Positions 35,306 to 43,260 are shown, numbered from the stretch's first letter. The stretch is 49,711 bases of DNA from Leptothoe kymatousa TAU-MAC 1615 (GCF_018739865.1 NZ_JADOER010000006.1:1-49711), one strand, 5' to 3'. A program made the numbers and translations. The notes: generated by a model not told the origin, from the sequence alone.

Positions 35306-35410
35306 CTTCCCTGCGTGAGGCTACGGTGTACACACAAGTCATCGAAACATCGCTTAGTTGCATTGGCTTTAGTCCGAGATGTGTATACACGGCAGCCTTC
35401 GTAAGGGGAG
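35306..35410. repeat. Long imperfect hairpin after ureF
   Basis: The left arm 35306-35335 pairs with 35381-35410. The outer segment is CTTCCCT/AGGGGAG, then a 4x4 internal loop, then 19 pairs or near-pairs with GGTGTACACAC against GTGTATACAC. The 45-base loop is unpaired. It may be a bidirectional terminator or the remnant of a mobile element. It occupies the first part of the 35230-35894 gap. Confidence 0.5.
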
Positions 35411-35412
35411 GA

Positions 35413-35652
35413 CGTTGCTTAACTCAGATCTTGCACCAAGTCGGTTTTGAGCCTTAAACCCACCTTGGATTCAAAATCCAACGCTAATTGAGGGCTGTCC
35501 ACTAAAGGGGCAAGATTGGATTAAAAGCTCTAAATATAGAGCTTTCAGGGATCCTCTAACCCCTTTTAGTGGGTTTTCATTCGATTAGCCTTGGCACTTT
35601 TAGTCCAAGGTGGGCCGTGCTTCATCACCAGGTGCAAGATTTAAGTTAACGG
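35413..35652. repeat. 240-bp imperfect palindrome
   Basis: Matching blocks are concentric about position 35535: CGTT/AACG, ATCTTGCACC (35428-35437)/GGTGCAAGAT (35631-35640), CCCACCTTGGA (35459-35469)/TCCAAGGTGGG (35604-35614), GCTAAT/ATTAGC, CCACTAAAGGGG (35499-35510)/CCCCTTTTAGTGG (35560-35572), AAAGCTCTA/TAGAGCTTT (35524-35545). The arms align continuously by eye. No protein is encoded that I can support. Confidence 0.7.
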
Positions 35653-35713
35653 AATTTTGTCTGGAAATTTATACCTGTGTATACGCCTTAGGGATTGCAG
35701 ATGACACAAAAAA

Positions 35714-35739
35714 ATACCCTGGAAGTGAGACCAGGGTAT
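35714..35739. other. Hairpin ATACCCTGG / CCAGGGTAT
   Basis: Perfect 9-base arms with an 8-base loop, no T-tract. Just after it, ATGGAACGCT is directly repeated (35751-35760 and 35764-35773), and CCGGC/GCCGG and TACCGT/ACGGTA pairs lie at 35843-35886. The gap to the nitrile-hydratase genes is thus structured throughout. Confidence 0.45.
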
Positions 35740-35894
35740 CTGAAGCACGGATGGAACGCTGTTATGGAACGCTTTTAGGGACTTTCGCCTGACAACTACC
35801 AAAGAAGTAAGAAATGTGGCGTCCGTACCACAAACAAATAGACCGGCATACCGTATCCATTAAGGTAGCTGGGAAGCCGGACGGTAAATCAGTG

Positions 35895-36251
35895 TCAAGC
35901 TGTTGTTGCTTTACAGTTCAAAAGCTGAGACAGCTGGGACTCTAATTCACCCGGTTTTAGTACGCCTGCCGCAACGACCAATTTCTCTAGGGCTGTTAGC
36001 CAACATTGGTAATAGTCCCATTCTGGATCGTCTAGCTCGTGGGTGGCCTCCCACTCGCCAATGGTTGCAATTAGGGTTTGGCGGAATTCTTCCCACTCGT
36101 AATAGCCCTGCTTGGAGAGGGCAATGGCCACACCAAAGGCCATCTTTTCCCAATCGCGATCAAACTGGAGATGGCCATCTTTACGGGGGGGAGCTTCTTC
36201 TGGCGAGCCCATTAGGCTAGTCGCGGCAAAGTGTTCGAACTGTGTAAACAT
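35895..36251 (-). CDS. Nitrile hydratase accessory protein (activator/self-subunit-swapping type)
   Basis: Protein of 118 residues, matching the small nitrile-hydratase accessory family (P14K/NhlE type). It begins with a flexible region and contains PRKDGHLQFDRDWEKMAFGVAIALSKQGYYEWEEFRQTLI and DPEWDYYQCWLTALEKLV, both hallmarks of the family and related to the N-terminal part of the beta subunit. Such proteins form a complex with alpha to insert cobalt and then exchange places with apo-alpha. It is the third gene of the beta-alpha-accessory block, 124 bases after alpha. Confidence 0.88.
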   Translation of the reverse strand: MFTQFEHFAATSLMGSPEEAPPRKDGHLQFDRDWEKMAFGVAIALSKQGYYEWEEFRQTLIATIGEWEATHELDDPEWDYYQCWLTALEKLVVAAGVLKPGELESQLSQLLNCKATTA

Positions 36252-36375
36252 ATCAAGGAACCTGGGGGAGGTTTAGAAGTTGGAAGTTGGAATTCGGAAT
36301 GGGAAAAAGCAGGATTTCAGCGTAAGGGCCGATACTTTATCCCATCCTCGGAGGGGCAACGGGGTGGGTTAAGGC

Positions 36376-36999
36376 TTACACCGAGACCGTGGCAACACCC
36401 ATCATGGCTTCGGGGGTGAGTAGGGAAGCCAGTTCTGTTTCGCTCATGCCCTCTGTGCCCGCAGGACGCATGGGGAGTACCCACCAACGAATCTGGGCGC
36501 TGCTGTCCCAAACCTTAACGGTTACGGACTCGTCTAGTTCGACGCCAAACTCCGATAGCACCACCCGTGGCTCTCGGACGACCCTGGCCCTAAAGGTGGG
36601 ATCTTTAAACCAGTAGGGGGGCAACCCTAGGGTGGGCCAGGGATAACAGGAACATAGGGTACACACAATTACGTTGTGCACCTCTGGGGTATTTTCCACA
36701 ATGCGCATATGTTCGCCCTCTGCCCCAGACATGCCCTCGGGAAAGTCCATGGCCTCACAGGCGGCATTGCAGTCCTCTAGCAGCAGCTTCTTAAATGCTG
36801 GATCAACCCATGCTTTGGCCACCACTTTGGCCCCATTAAAGGGACCCATTTCGGTTTCGAAATAGCCGAGAATGGTATCTACCGTTTTTCCGGTAATCAC
36901 TCCCTTTTCGATCAAAAGAGATTCTAGGGCTTTGACCTTGGCGGCGCTAAACGTTTCTCGATCAGCACCGTATCTAAATCCTGGATAGTTACTGGGCAT
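36376..36999 (-). CDS. nthA: Nitrile hydratase alpha subunit, cobalt type
   Basis: Catalytic alpha subunit (207 residues) of nitrile hydratase, which hydrates nitriles to amides. The metal site VCTLCSC is at residues 112-118, with Cys113, Cys116, Ser117 and Cys118. The Thr in CTLC is the known mark of cobalt enzymes, iron enzymes having Ser. Two of these Cys are expected to be oxidised post-translationally. The C-terminal RPAGTEGMSETELASLLTPEAMMGVA matches the family. ATG at 36999 follows beta by 96 bases, in the order beta-alpha-accessory as in the cobalt enzyme of Rhodococcus rhodochrous J1. Confidence 0.95.
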   Translation of the reverse strand: MPSNYPGFRYGADRETFSAAKVKALESLLIEKGVITGKTVDTILGYFETEMGPFNGAKVVAKAWVDPAFKKLLLEDCNAACEAMDFPEGMSGAEGEHMRIVENTPEVHNVIVCTLCSCYPWPTLGLPPYWFKDPTFRARVVREPRVVLSEFGVELDESVTVKVWDSSAQIRWWVLPMRPAGTEGMSETELASLLTPEAMMGVATVSV

Positions 37000-37095
37000 A
37001 ATGGATTCCTGTTATCACCTCTTGCTTCAATCTTTGCCATGTCCAGAACGTTGTTTTTCTGGAGAGCAACCAACTGGCTGGCACTGGGATGTGGT

Positions 37096-37842
37096 TTAGG
37101 CAGCTTCTATATACACTTCAAAAATATCGTTGTAGTAAACCGAATCGGGTTCAATCAACGATTCATCCCACAGGTCTTCTGGTTGAAAAGCCAGACTGTA
37201 CACCGGCATGGGCACACCAATGCCATCTGCCGTTGGAAAGAAGTAGGTGAAGGCCCCTTCATACACCTTGACTACCGTGGCCACCCGACCTTGCAAATTT
37301 CCGGGCAAACGACTGTGGGCACCTGGGGAGACTATTTTGATCTTTACCTGTTCACCCAGACTAAATTTGGGTGGAGCCTCCAGGGGACGCATGGGGGAAT
37401 CCCCCTCCTTTAGGTATTTCACCACCTGGTCATCAATGGCTGGTGCACCACCACTGGGAAGAGGAGCCGCGGCAGCGGTGCTGTCTTCTAAAAATTCAGC
37501 GGTGCGGGCATCTAGTTCTTCTTGGGTGATGTAGCCTTCACTGACAAAAAAGCCAGAAATGCCCCCTAGCCACTTTTCGTAATATCGTAGCCGAAAGTAC
37601 TCAAAGGGATGCATGCCCTCTGCGCCCTGGCGTAAATGACCCCAGGTCCAAAAACTCTTAAATGTGGTAGGCACATCATCAATGGCATAGTCCGGGATGG
37701 AGGTATCCAGATGATTGCTCAGGGCCATCATCGCTGTGTGGATGCCAAAGATACGCTTTTCCCAGGGTTCAACAAATACCTCTATTTCTGGGGTAATTGT
37801 GTCTAGTCCTTCTAGCCCTCCAAGGGCGTGCTGTAGTTTCAT
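37096..37842 (-). CDS. nthB: Nitrile hydratase beta subunit
   Basis: Non-metal beta subunit of 248 residues. The N-terminal helical part includes LGGLEGLDTITPE...WEKRIFGIHTAMMAL and YYEKWLGGI. A flexible Ala/Pro-rich linker (about 120-140) follows. The C-terminal SH3-like barrel has PGAHSRLPGNLQGRVATVV and YSLAFQPEDLWDESL...YNDIFEVYIEA. It pairs with alpha to form the active site cleft. The Arg-rich contact motif around SRLP is retained. Confidence 0.92.
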   Translation of the reverse strand: MKLQHALGGLEGLDTITPEIEVFVEPWEKRIFGIHTAMMALSNHLDTSIPDYAIDDVPTTFKSFWTWGHLRQGAEGMHPFEYFRLRYYEKWLGGISGFFVSEGYITQEELDARTAEFLEDSTAAAAPLPSGGAPAIDDQVVKYLKEGDSPMRPLEAPPKFSLGEQVKIKIVSPGAHSRLPGNLQGRVATVVKVYEGAFTYFFPTADGIGVPMPVYSLAFQPEDLWDESLIEPDSVYYNDIFEVYIEAA

Positions 37843-37930
37843 AGCTTTATCTTGTTCTCAATGGGATGAAATAAATCGAAAAAAAAGATTTAGTAAAAAT
37901 GCAATACTCAACACAAGAGTCGATGCCCTA

Positions 37931-37948
37931 TCCCCTCCCAAGAGGGGA
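37931..37948. repeat. CCCCTCCCAAGAGGGG repeat
   Basis: Single hairpin copy of the dispersed repeat at 2609 and 44677, between the CobW-like gene and the beta subunit. The rest of the 37843-37972 gap is ordinary. Confidence 0.6.
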
Positions 37949-37972
37949 CTTAGAATACGCGACTTCTTACCG

Positions 37973-38956
37973 TTAAACAGAATGGGCATAGGCTTTTGCA
38001 AAACAGTCTTCAAACCCTGCCCGGAGCTCTGCCTCATCAAGATTTCGGCCAATAAAGACCAGTTCGTTTCGGCGCGTTTCCCCTGGTCGCCAGGGCTTAC
38101 CGGGTCGACCATCCAGGGTCATGTGTACGCCTTGAAATACAAAGCGTCGCTCGGTGTCCTCCACATTTAGAATCCCCTTCATGCGAAAGATGTCAGGGCC
38201 TTTGGCTTGCACCAACTGGTAGAGCCAGCGGTTCAGCTTAGTGATATCAATGGCCTCTGTGTTTTTGATGGCAACAGACGATACGGAGTTGTCATGCTCG
38301 TGGGCATCTTCGTCTAAAAAGGCAGGGTCGATGCTGAGGGCATTTTTGAGGTCAAAGGCTTGTACACCGAGCAAAGCGCTAAGGTCGATGTCACAGTTTT
38401 GGGTGGTGTGGATTTTTGCGATCGCATTCATCCCCCGCACTTTTTTCAGTAACGCAGCCAAAATCTCAGCCGACACCAGATCGGTCTTGTTGAGCAAAAT
38501 CACATCGGCAAAGGCAATCTGTTCCTGGGCTTCGCTACTGTCCCAGTGGTCCCAAATATGCTTCGCATCCACAACGGTCACCACCGCATCCAGCTGGGTT
38601 TGGCGCAGCATCACCTCGTCCACAAAGAACGACTGAATCACCGGGGCCGGGTCCGCCAGGCCGGTGGTTTCAATCACTAAATGATCAAAGCGATCGCGGC
38701 GGGTCATCAGATCATTAATAATCCGAATCAAATCTCCCCTAACGGTGCAACAAATGCAGCCATTATTCATCTCAAAAATTTCTTCATCGGCATCCATCAC
38801 CAGCTGATGGTCAATACCCACTTCACCAAATTCATTGACAATAACCGCCACCCGCTGATTGTGTTCTTCGGTGAGAATGCGATTAAGTAATGTGGTTTTG
38901 CCAGCCCCCAGATAGCCCGTCAATACGGTAACGGGGACTTTTTCAATCAATGCCAT
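37973..38956 (-). CDS. CobW/G3E family GTPase, probable cobalt chaperone
   Basis: Metallochaperone-type GTPase, 327 residues. Walker [13 protein letters not shown] (14-25), the metal-binding CICC motif at 67-70 ([13 protein letters not shown]), a Walker-B-type ETTGLADP and NKTDLV. A His/Asp-rich stretch DEDAHEHDN lies between the GTPase and C-terminal CobW_C domains and may help hold metal. It is placed immediately upstream of the nitrile-hydratase beta gene on the same strand. Family members of this type (P47K/NhaA) are known nitrile-hydratase activators in Rhodococcus, so cobalt delivery to the alpha subunit is a reasonable inference. Confidence 0.88.
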   Translation of the reverse strand: MALIEKVPVTVLTGYLGAGKTTLLNRILTEEHNQRVAVIVNEFGEVGIDHQLVMDADEEIFEMNNGCICCTVRGDLIRIINDLMTRRDRFDHLVIETTGLADPAPVIQSFFVDEVMLRQTQLDAVVTVVDAKHIWDHWDSSEAQEQIAFADVILLNKTDLVSAEILAALLKKVRGMNAIAKIHTTQNCDIDLSALLGVQAFDLKNALSIDPAFLDEDAHEHDNSVSSVAIKNTEAIDITKLNRWLYQLVQAKGPDIFRMKGILNVEDTERRFVFQGVHMTLDGRPGKPWRPGETRRNELVFIGRNLDEAELRAGFEDCFAKAYAHSV

Positions 38957-38967
38957 ACACCTTCTCC

Positions 38968-39930
38968 CTATGCCATCATTACGCGAAAGCCGATGGTGCG
39001 ATTTAACGCAGTCTCAGCATAGCCAGACCGGCTGGCGGACCGCACTTTATCTGGCGCATCCAGCCAACTACCGCCACGAATTGTGCGCAAATGGGCCAAA
39101 CTGCCCGCGGCGGGTCTGCGCCCCCTGCCATTGTTGACGGAGATACTGCGATAGTTTTGGTGCCAGCCATCGACACACCATTCCCACACGTTGCCGTGCA
39201 TATCATGCAGCCCAAACCCATTGGGTGAGAACTTGCCCACCGGCATGGTTGTTTGTCGATACTCCCCAGGTGCTTCCGCCTTGTAGGTGGCATTGGCGCG
39301 ATAATCCGCCAGCTGGCTGACAATGGTTTCTCCCGTACTAAAGGGGCTCTTGGTGCCAGCCCGACAGGCATATTCCCACTGGGTCTCGCTCGGAAGTGCG
39401 TAATGACGCCCCGTATGCTGACTCAGACGCTGACAAAACTCAGTCGCCTCTAACCAGGAAACACTCTCCACAGGCCGATTTCCACCTTGAAAATGAGACG
39501 GGTCAATGGATAACTCTCGATGCACCTTAGGCAATGCAGCCACAGCCGCCCACTGGGCTTGGGTAATGGGATATTTACTTAAGAAGAAAGACGATAGTTT
39601 TGCCCGATGGCGAGGAAATTCGCTTCCCTTCGCCTGGGCTTCCGAACGTGAAGACCCCATCCAGAACTTACCGGGGGTAATCTCCACCATGTCCAGTCGT
39701 TCAACACTATTGAGCGACTCAGGAAAATACTTTGCTGTGTGGGTTTGAGGCTGCTGTAGTTTCCCGGCTTTATTCACCGTAGTCACTTCAAAGGAAAATG
39801 TTTCTAACCCTGGCCTATGGGAATCCATGGGGTTAGACAGCACCGACGCGATCGCACTGTTGCGGCTTGCTAGGACCAGACTCAAACCGCCTAAACCGGT
39901 GTATTGAAAAAATCTTCGTCGTTTCATCAC
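38968..39930 (-). CDS. Formylglycine-generating-enzyme-like (SUMF1 fold) protein, Tat-exported
   Basis: Protein of 320 residues. The N-terminus [19 protein letters not shown] is a Tat signal. Residues about 75-318 are an FGE-sulfatase (SUMF1) domain: [94 protein letters not shown]. The catalytic Cys pair of true FGEs, expected after RGGSW, is absent ([11 protein letters not shown]), so it is probably a non-FGE member of the fold such as a binding or scaffold protein. It ends 11 bases before the CobW-like gene, as in an operon. Confidence 0.82.
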   Translation of the reverse strand: MMKRRRFFQYTGLGGLSLVLASRNSAIASVLSNPMDSHRPGLETFSFEVTTVNKAGKLQQPQTHTAKYFPESLNSVERLDMVEITPGKFWMGSSRSEAQAKGSEFPRHRAKLSSFFLSKYPITQAQWAAVAALPKVHRELSIDPSHFQGGNRPVESVSWLEATEFCQRLSQHTGRHYALPSETQWEYACRAGTKSPFSTGETIVSQLADYRANATYKAEAPGEYRQTTMPVGKFSPNGFGLHDMHGNVWEWCVDGWHQNYRSISVNNGRGRRPAAGSLAHLRTIRGGSWLDAPDKVRSASRSGYAETALNRTIGFRVMMA

Positions 39931-40173
39931 CCCATCTCATCCTTAGTAAACGTTGTCCACGTCCAGACTGGATTTTCCGCAGCAGAGCCTACAGGTTTCA
40001 CCTTGGTCGTGGTTTGTATGGGCATCAGAAAACAATCTTCAGGAAATCGCAACCACATAACCTGAAAACACTAAACTCGCAAACTCTAGAGCCAAGACTC
40101 TGACGATTTAGCCAAACAGTTGATCTGTTGCTTACCTGATCAGTAAATTAGATATATTCACGTAGAGTTGTGT

Positions 40174-40194
40174 CAATGGTTACAACAACCATTG
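40174..40194. promoter_or_regulatory. Palindrome CAATGGTT-N5-AACCATTG
   Basis: Perfect 8-base arms about 245 bases upstream of the FGE-like gene and 22 bases past the stop of the second alpha-like gene. It is either an operator or a weak terminator, with no T-tract. Nothing else is seen in 39931-40215. Confidence 0.35.
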
Positions 40195-40215
40195 GTGTAA
40201 TGAAACGAAATATTA

Positions 40216-40899
40216 TTATGATATCTTGTTGCACTTTGTCGCATTGTCAGGAATTTCTGCAAAAGAAACGCCGATCATACTGTCGCGGGTCACCAGGGGA
40301 ATTAACGCGGCTTCATCCCAGCCATCAGTCCCTGCGGGTCTCACAGGAATCACTAAATAGCGGGTGTCGGCGGTACTGTCCATCACGCGCACTTCAATAT
40401 CGTCTGGAAGCATAGTGCCAAATTCTTCCCCAAGGACGCCCCGCGGATCGACGACAACGCGATGGCGATAGGCCGTGCTCTTGTACCAGGAGGGGGGATG
40501 GTAGCCCAAAATGGCCCTGGGGTAGCAAGAGCACAGGGTACACACAACAACGTGATGAACCGATGGGGTATTTTCGACCACCTCCAGGCGATTGATCTCA
40601 ACCGTATCAATGTCCATTTCCTGACAAGCGGCTTTACCATCGGCCAGCAATCGGGCCTTAAATTGAGCATCCACCCAGGCACGGGCCACCAGGCGAGCCC
40701 CCAGCATGGGCGTGATAGTATCTTCCCGTTCAATTTCCCGTCGGACCTCAGCGGCGGTAAAGAATCCTTTCTCTTCTAATAGCGTTTGGATTACCCTGGT
40801 GCGTTGGGTCCAGTAGGCTTTATCATCGTTGATGTGAGCGTGGTCTGCGGAAGTGTCTTGGGTCAAGGGGAATGGATTCTGGGCTTGCGGGTCTGACAT
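40216..40899 (-). CDS. Nitrile hydratase alpha / thiocyanate hydrolase gamma-like subunit
   Basis: Second cobalt-type catalytic subunit, 227 residues from ATG 40899. The site VCTLCSC falls at 119-125, followed by YPRAILGYHPPSWYKS. The end reads RPAGTDGWDEAALIPLVTRDSMIGVS. TDGW...VTRDSMIGV and the long charged N-terminus (about 60 residues before the metal domain) recall thiocyanate hydrolase ScnC or toyocamycin nitrile hydratase alpha as much as classical nitrile hydratase. A GTG start 57 bases upstream is open but would begin inside a hairpin. It follows its beta partner by about 85 bases. Confidence 0.85.
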   Translation of the reverse strand: MSDPQAQNPFPLTQDTSADHAHINDDKAYWTQRTRVIQTLLEEKGFFTAAEVRREIEREDTITPMLGARLVARAWVDAQFKARLLADGKAACQEMDIDTVEINRLEVVENTPSVHHVVVCTLCSCYPRAILGYHPPSWYKSTAYRHRVVVDPRGVLGEEFGTMLPDDIEVRVMDSTADTRYLVIPVRPAGTDGWDEAALIPLVTRDSMIGVSFAEIPDNATKCNKIS

Positions 40900-40932
40900 G
40901 GCTGTGAGGTTTCTGAAAGGGGAATTGTTGCG

Positions 40933-40960
40933 GTAGGTGCCTTGCATGTAAGGCACCTAC
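40933..40960. other. Hairpin between the second beta-like and alpha-like genes
   Basis: GTAGGTGCCTT (40933-40943) pairs perfectly with AAGGCACCTAC (40950-40960) around a 6-base loop. It lies in the 84-base gap and may set subunit ratio by slowing transcription or protecting an mRNA end. Confidence 0.5.
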
Positions 40961-40983
40961 TGGGTCCCAGATTCATTTTGAGG

Positions 40984-41694
40984 TTACAACGGAATTAGCC
41001 ACGGCTCATAGATTTCCACCCGCAGTTTATCCTTAAGACTTCTTTTTTTGGGACATTGTTCGCCCCAAACTTCCACCATGTCAAACTCGACGAGGTAGAG
41101 GGGTAAATGCACAACTTTGGATTTGAAGTGGGCTAAATCTTCTGGGTTGGCAAACAGTCCTTGGAGATTGGCTATTTTGCCTTTTTTGCCGAATAGATAG
41201 ACGGGGGTTCTGATATGGCCTGGTTTTGGCTGGTCTATCACCTGAACTAAGTCTCCCGTGTGATAACGGGGTTCTCCATAGGTTTCGGTGTCGATCTCGG
41301 GGGCATAGTCATCCTGGACTATCGGTTCAGGAGCATCTGGGGCGCTGCCTGCAACGCCCTGTCTTAGTTCTTCTCGGGTCAGGTAGCCCAGTTCGCAGAG
41401 GACGGTTTCTACGGCGAGGATGCGACGTTCTCCGTATTCGGGCAGTCGATTTTTTAAGAATTCTGGAATGTCTGCGGAGAAATTTCTGGCGGTGAAGCGA
41501 CCGTCGATTTCTTCTGCGGCCCGGCGTACGGCGTCAAAGCTGGGTAGCTGCTTTTTGGCCCGCATTAGGTTGTGGAGTGAGGTGATTTGTTTTTCGAAGA
41601 AGCTGATGGGGTGATCGTGGGTATTGAGGGGCGTGGTGTCGGTTAGATCGTGGGGGATGGGTTGGTGGTAGTTTTTGGGGGGGACTTCCTTCAT
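40984..41694 (-). CDS. Nitrile hydratase beta-like / thiocyanate hydrolase ScnA+B-like subunit
   Basis: Partner subunit of 236 residues. Residues about 30-115 are a helical region with FFEKQITSLHNLMRAKKQLPSFDAVRRAAEEID and ILAVETVLCELGYLTREELRQG. Residues about 140-236 are an SH3-like barrel: YHTGDLVQVIDQPKPGHIRTPVYLFGKKGKI, GLFANPEDLAHFKSK, LYLVEFDMVEVW, RVEIYEPWL. The FANPEDLA and VEIYEPWL segments resemble thiocyanate-hydrolase/three-subunit nitrile-hydratase beta-type chains and the usual N-terminal LGGM/LGGL motif is missing. Here the two halves that are separate genes in thiocyanate hydrolase would be one chain. First gene of this minus-strand block. Confidence 0.82.
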   Translation of the reverse strand: MKEVPPKNYHQPIPHDLTDTTPLNTHDHPISFFEKQITSLHNLMRAKKQLPSFDAVRRAAEEIDGRFTARNFSADIPEFLKNRLPEYGERRILAVETVLCELGYLTREELRQGVAGSAPDAPEPIVQDDYAPEIDTETYGEPRYHTGDLVQVIDQPKPGHIRTPVYLFGKKGKIANLQGLFANPEDLAHFKSKVVHLPLYLVEFDMVEVWGEQCPKKRSLKDKLRVEIYEPWLIPL

Positions 41695-41772
41695 GGAGTC
41701 TGAGGTGTAGAGTTTTGGCTACTGGAAAAACTGACAGGGAACTAATAAGGTATCATGCATAGTCTCAAGCCA

Positions 41773-42018
41773 TTACTGATCTGCAATCCAGTCTTGACAT
41801 ATTGAACAAAAAACTACGTCCTCTTTTTCAGAATCCAAAAGAGTTTTTAATTCAGTATGCTCAGACGAATTATCGCCCTTTTCCCATTCACCTAAATATT
41901 CTATATAAGTTTCCTCGCATTTTGCACATGTATGTCCTTTATTAATCGCCTGATTGCTTCAGAACAATTAACTGTATATCCATCTTTGCGATTTCTATAG
42001 ATAAGGGTTTCATTAAAT
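41773..42018 (-). pseudogene. Remnant of a small zinc-ribbon-like protein, frameshifted
   Basis: On the minus strand a readable stretch encodes HTCAKCEETYIEYLGEWEKG and ends VVFCSICQDWIADQ before a TAA at 41773-41775, giving two CxxC pairs. Upstream the natural continuation (RNRKDGYTVNCSEAIRRLIK) is in another frame, with the shift at about 41945, and no start codon is found before a stop near 42019. It overlaps nothing else. It could be a sequencing error or a decayed gene. Function unknown. Confidence 0.4.
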
Positions 42019-42019
42019 A

Positions 42020-42364
42020 GTGGTTAGCAATGACTTATTACCGCAGACAATTAGTGGCTATGAGATCGATCAGCTAGACCTAAATATTATTAAACTACTG
42101 CAACACAATGGCCGCATCGCCTATAGTGACATTGCCCGCTCCATAGATGCCCCCGAAGCAACGATTCGCTATCGGGTTAAACGCCTGATCGATGAAAAAA
42201 TTATTTCCATCAGCGCCTTTATCAATACAGGCAAAGTAAAATACGAAAACGTTGCCTACATTGAATTAAAAACCGAGCCTGATTTCTTAGACGAAGATCT
42301 CGATCAGCTAGTGGTGATGGAAAACATTAGCTACGTGGCAGGGGATTTGGACCCCCATTCCTAA
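42020..42364 (+). pseudogene. Lrp/AsnC family regulator, C-terminally truncated
   Basis: Regulator of 114 residues starting at GTG 42020. The HTH is complete (residues about 16-62: LDLNIIKLLQHNGRIAYSDIARSIDAPEATIRYRVKRL). The ligand-binding RAM domain begins (AFINTGKVKYENVAYIELKTEPDF) but stops at SYVAGDLDPHS, roughly 35-40 residues before the family's normal end. The stop is 10 bases from the end of the convergent biuret-hydrolase-like gene, so the end of the gene seems to have been lost. It may be non-functional or act as a short DNA-binding form. Confidence 0.75.
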
Positions 42365-42374
42365 ATGCCAAAAA

Positions 42375-43055
42375 TTACGTAAGACTTGATTCTATTGCTG
42401 TCAACAATTGTTCCGACGTTGTCACCCAGCCAAAAATTAACTGAGCCATCTCCACCGATATCCGATGAAACTCCGGGACCAAGGACGCGCAACAATCCTC
42501 TAGCAATAAACATTCATAGCCTAAATCATTCGCTGTGCGCAGTGTCGTATGCACGCAGCATTCTGTCGTAACCCCCGTCAACAATAAATTCTGAATTCTT
42601 CGCTGCCGTAGAATCAAGTCCAGATCCGTGGCGACAAATGCACCTTTTCCAGGTTTATCTAATACAATTTCCCCGGCTATTGGCTGCAGCTCATCGACAA
42701 AATTATGGCTCTTAGACCCGCGAGTTAGCAATCGTCCCATTTTCCCTTCGCTACCAATCTCCGCATTCTGATTTTTGGAACGGGCCAGCTTGTGGGGTGG
42801 GCAATCACTAAGGTCTGGTCGATGCCCTTCCCGCGTGTGGATAACGGTAACTGGGGTTTGACGCAACACCGATAATAGCTGCTTTAATGGCTCAATCGGT
42901 TGCTGGGTGAGAGTGACATCAAACCCTTTTCGATCGGCCCAACCGTCCGGTGTACAAAAGTCATTTTGCATATCAATCACCAGTAACGCCGTATGGGATA
43001 AATCGAGCGTGATTGGATACGGTTTTGCTGGAACTGTAGTTTGGTGAGGATACAT
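42375..43055 (-). CDS. Biuret-hydrolase-like cysteine hydrolase (isochorismatase superfamily)
   Basis: Cysteine hydrolase of 226 residues. The catalytic triad is visible as Asp28 (VIDMQNDF), Lys134 (LDKPGKGAF) and Cys167 (GVTTECCVHTTLRTANDLG), each exactly 8 residues lower than Asp36, Lys142 and Cys175 as I recall them for Rhizobium biuret hydrolase. IHTREGHRPDLSD and GYECLLLEDCCAS are also shared with that enzyme. The reaction expected is biuret to allophanate plus ammonia. The presence of an AtzF-type allophanate hydrolase 5 kb away supports this. A related amide substrate cannot be excluded. Confidence 0.85.
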   Translation of the reverse strand: MYPHQTTVPAKPYPITLDLSHTALLVIDMQNDFCTPDGWADRKGFDVTLTQQPIEPLKQLLSVLRQTPVTVIHTREGHRPDLSDCPPHKLARSKNQNAEIGSEGKMGRLLTRGSKSHNFVDELQPIAGEIVLDKPGKGAFVATDLDLILRQRRIQNLLLTGVTTECCVHTTLRTANDLGYECLLLEDCCASLVPEFHRISVEMAQLIFGWVTTSEQLLTAIESSLT

Positions 43056-43214
43056 AGGAATACTAAATTCTAGTCTGTGGGCCCCGATTAAAAGAGGATC
43101 AGCTTATGGGGATAGGGCTTGGGGTTGCCATTCAATGTTGGGAGCAATAAGGGGGGCATATCATAAAAAATACCCCAGCAAAGCTAGGGCGTGTGTGAGA
43201 TCCGTTGGTTTTTA

Positions 43215-43260
43215 AGGGCTGCACCTTGTGTCTTTGTCGAAGTGAACAAGGCGCAGCCCT
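43215..43260. other. Long stem-loop between M20 and biuret-hydrolase-like genes
   Basis: AGGGCTGCACCTTGT (43215-43229) pairs with ACAAGGCGCAGCCCT (43246-43260) with one mismatch. It lies just after the M20 gene stop on the minus strand. No T-tract, so read-through attenuation is more likely than full termination. Confidence 0.5.

Noticed and set aside
35610..35792. Plus-strand open frame of 60 residues in the structured gap
   Set aside because: It overlaps the right arm of the palindrome and a perfect hairpin; no protein-like composition.
35306..35890. Group II intron, RNase P RNA or tmRNA
   Set aside because: I looked for the domain V catalytic hairpin, the RNase P and tmRNA core sequences and could not find them; the region is left as unassigned structured DNA.
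38968..39930. Formylglycine-generating enzyme for a sulfatase
   Set aside because: The catalytic Cys pair is missing and no sulfatase gene is nearby.
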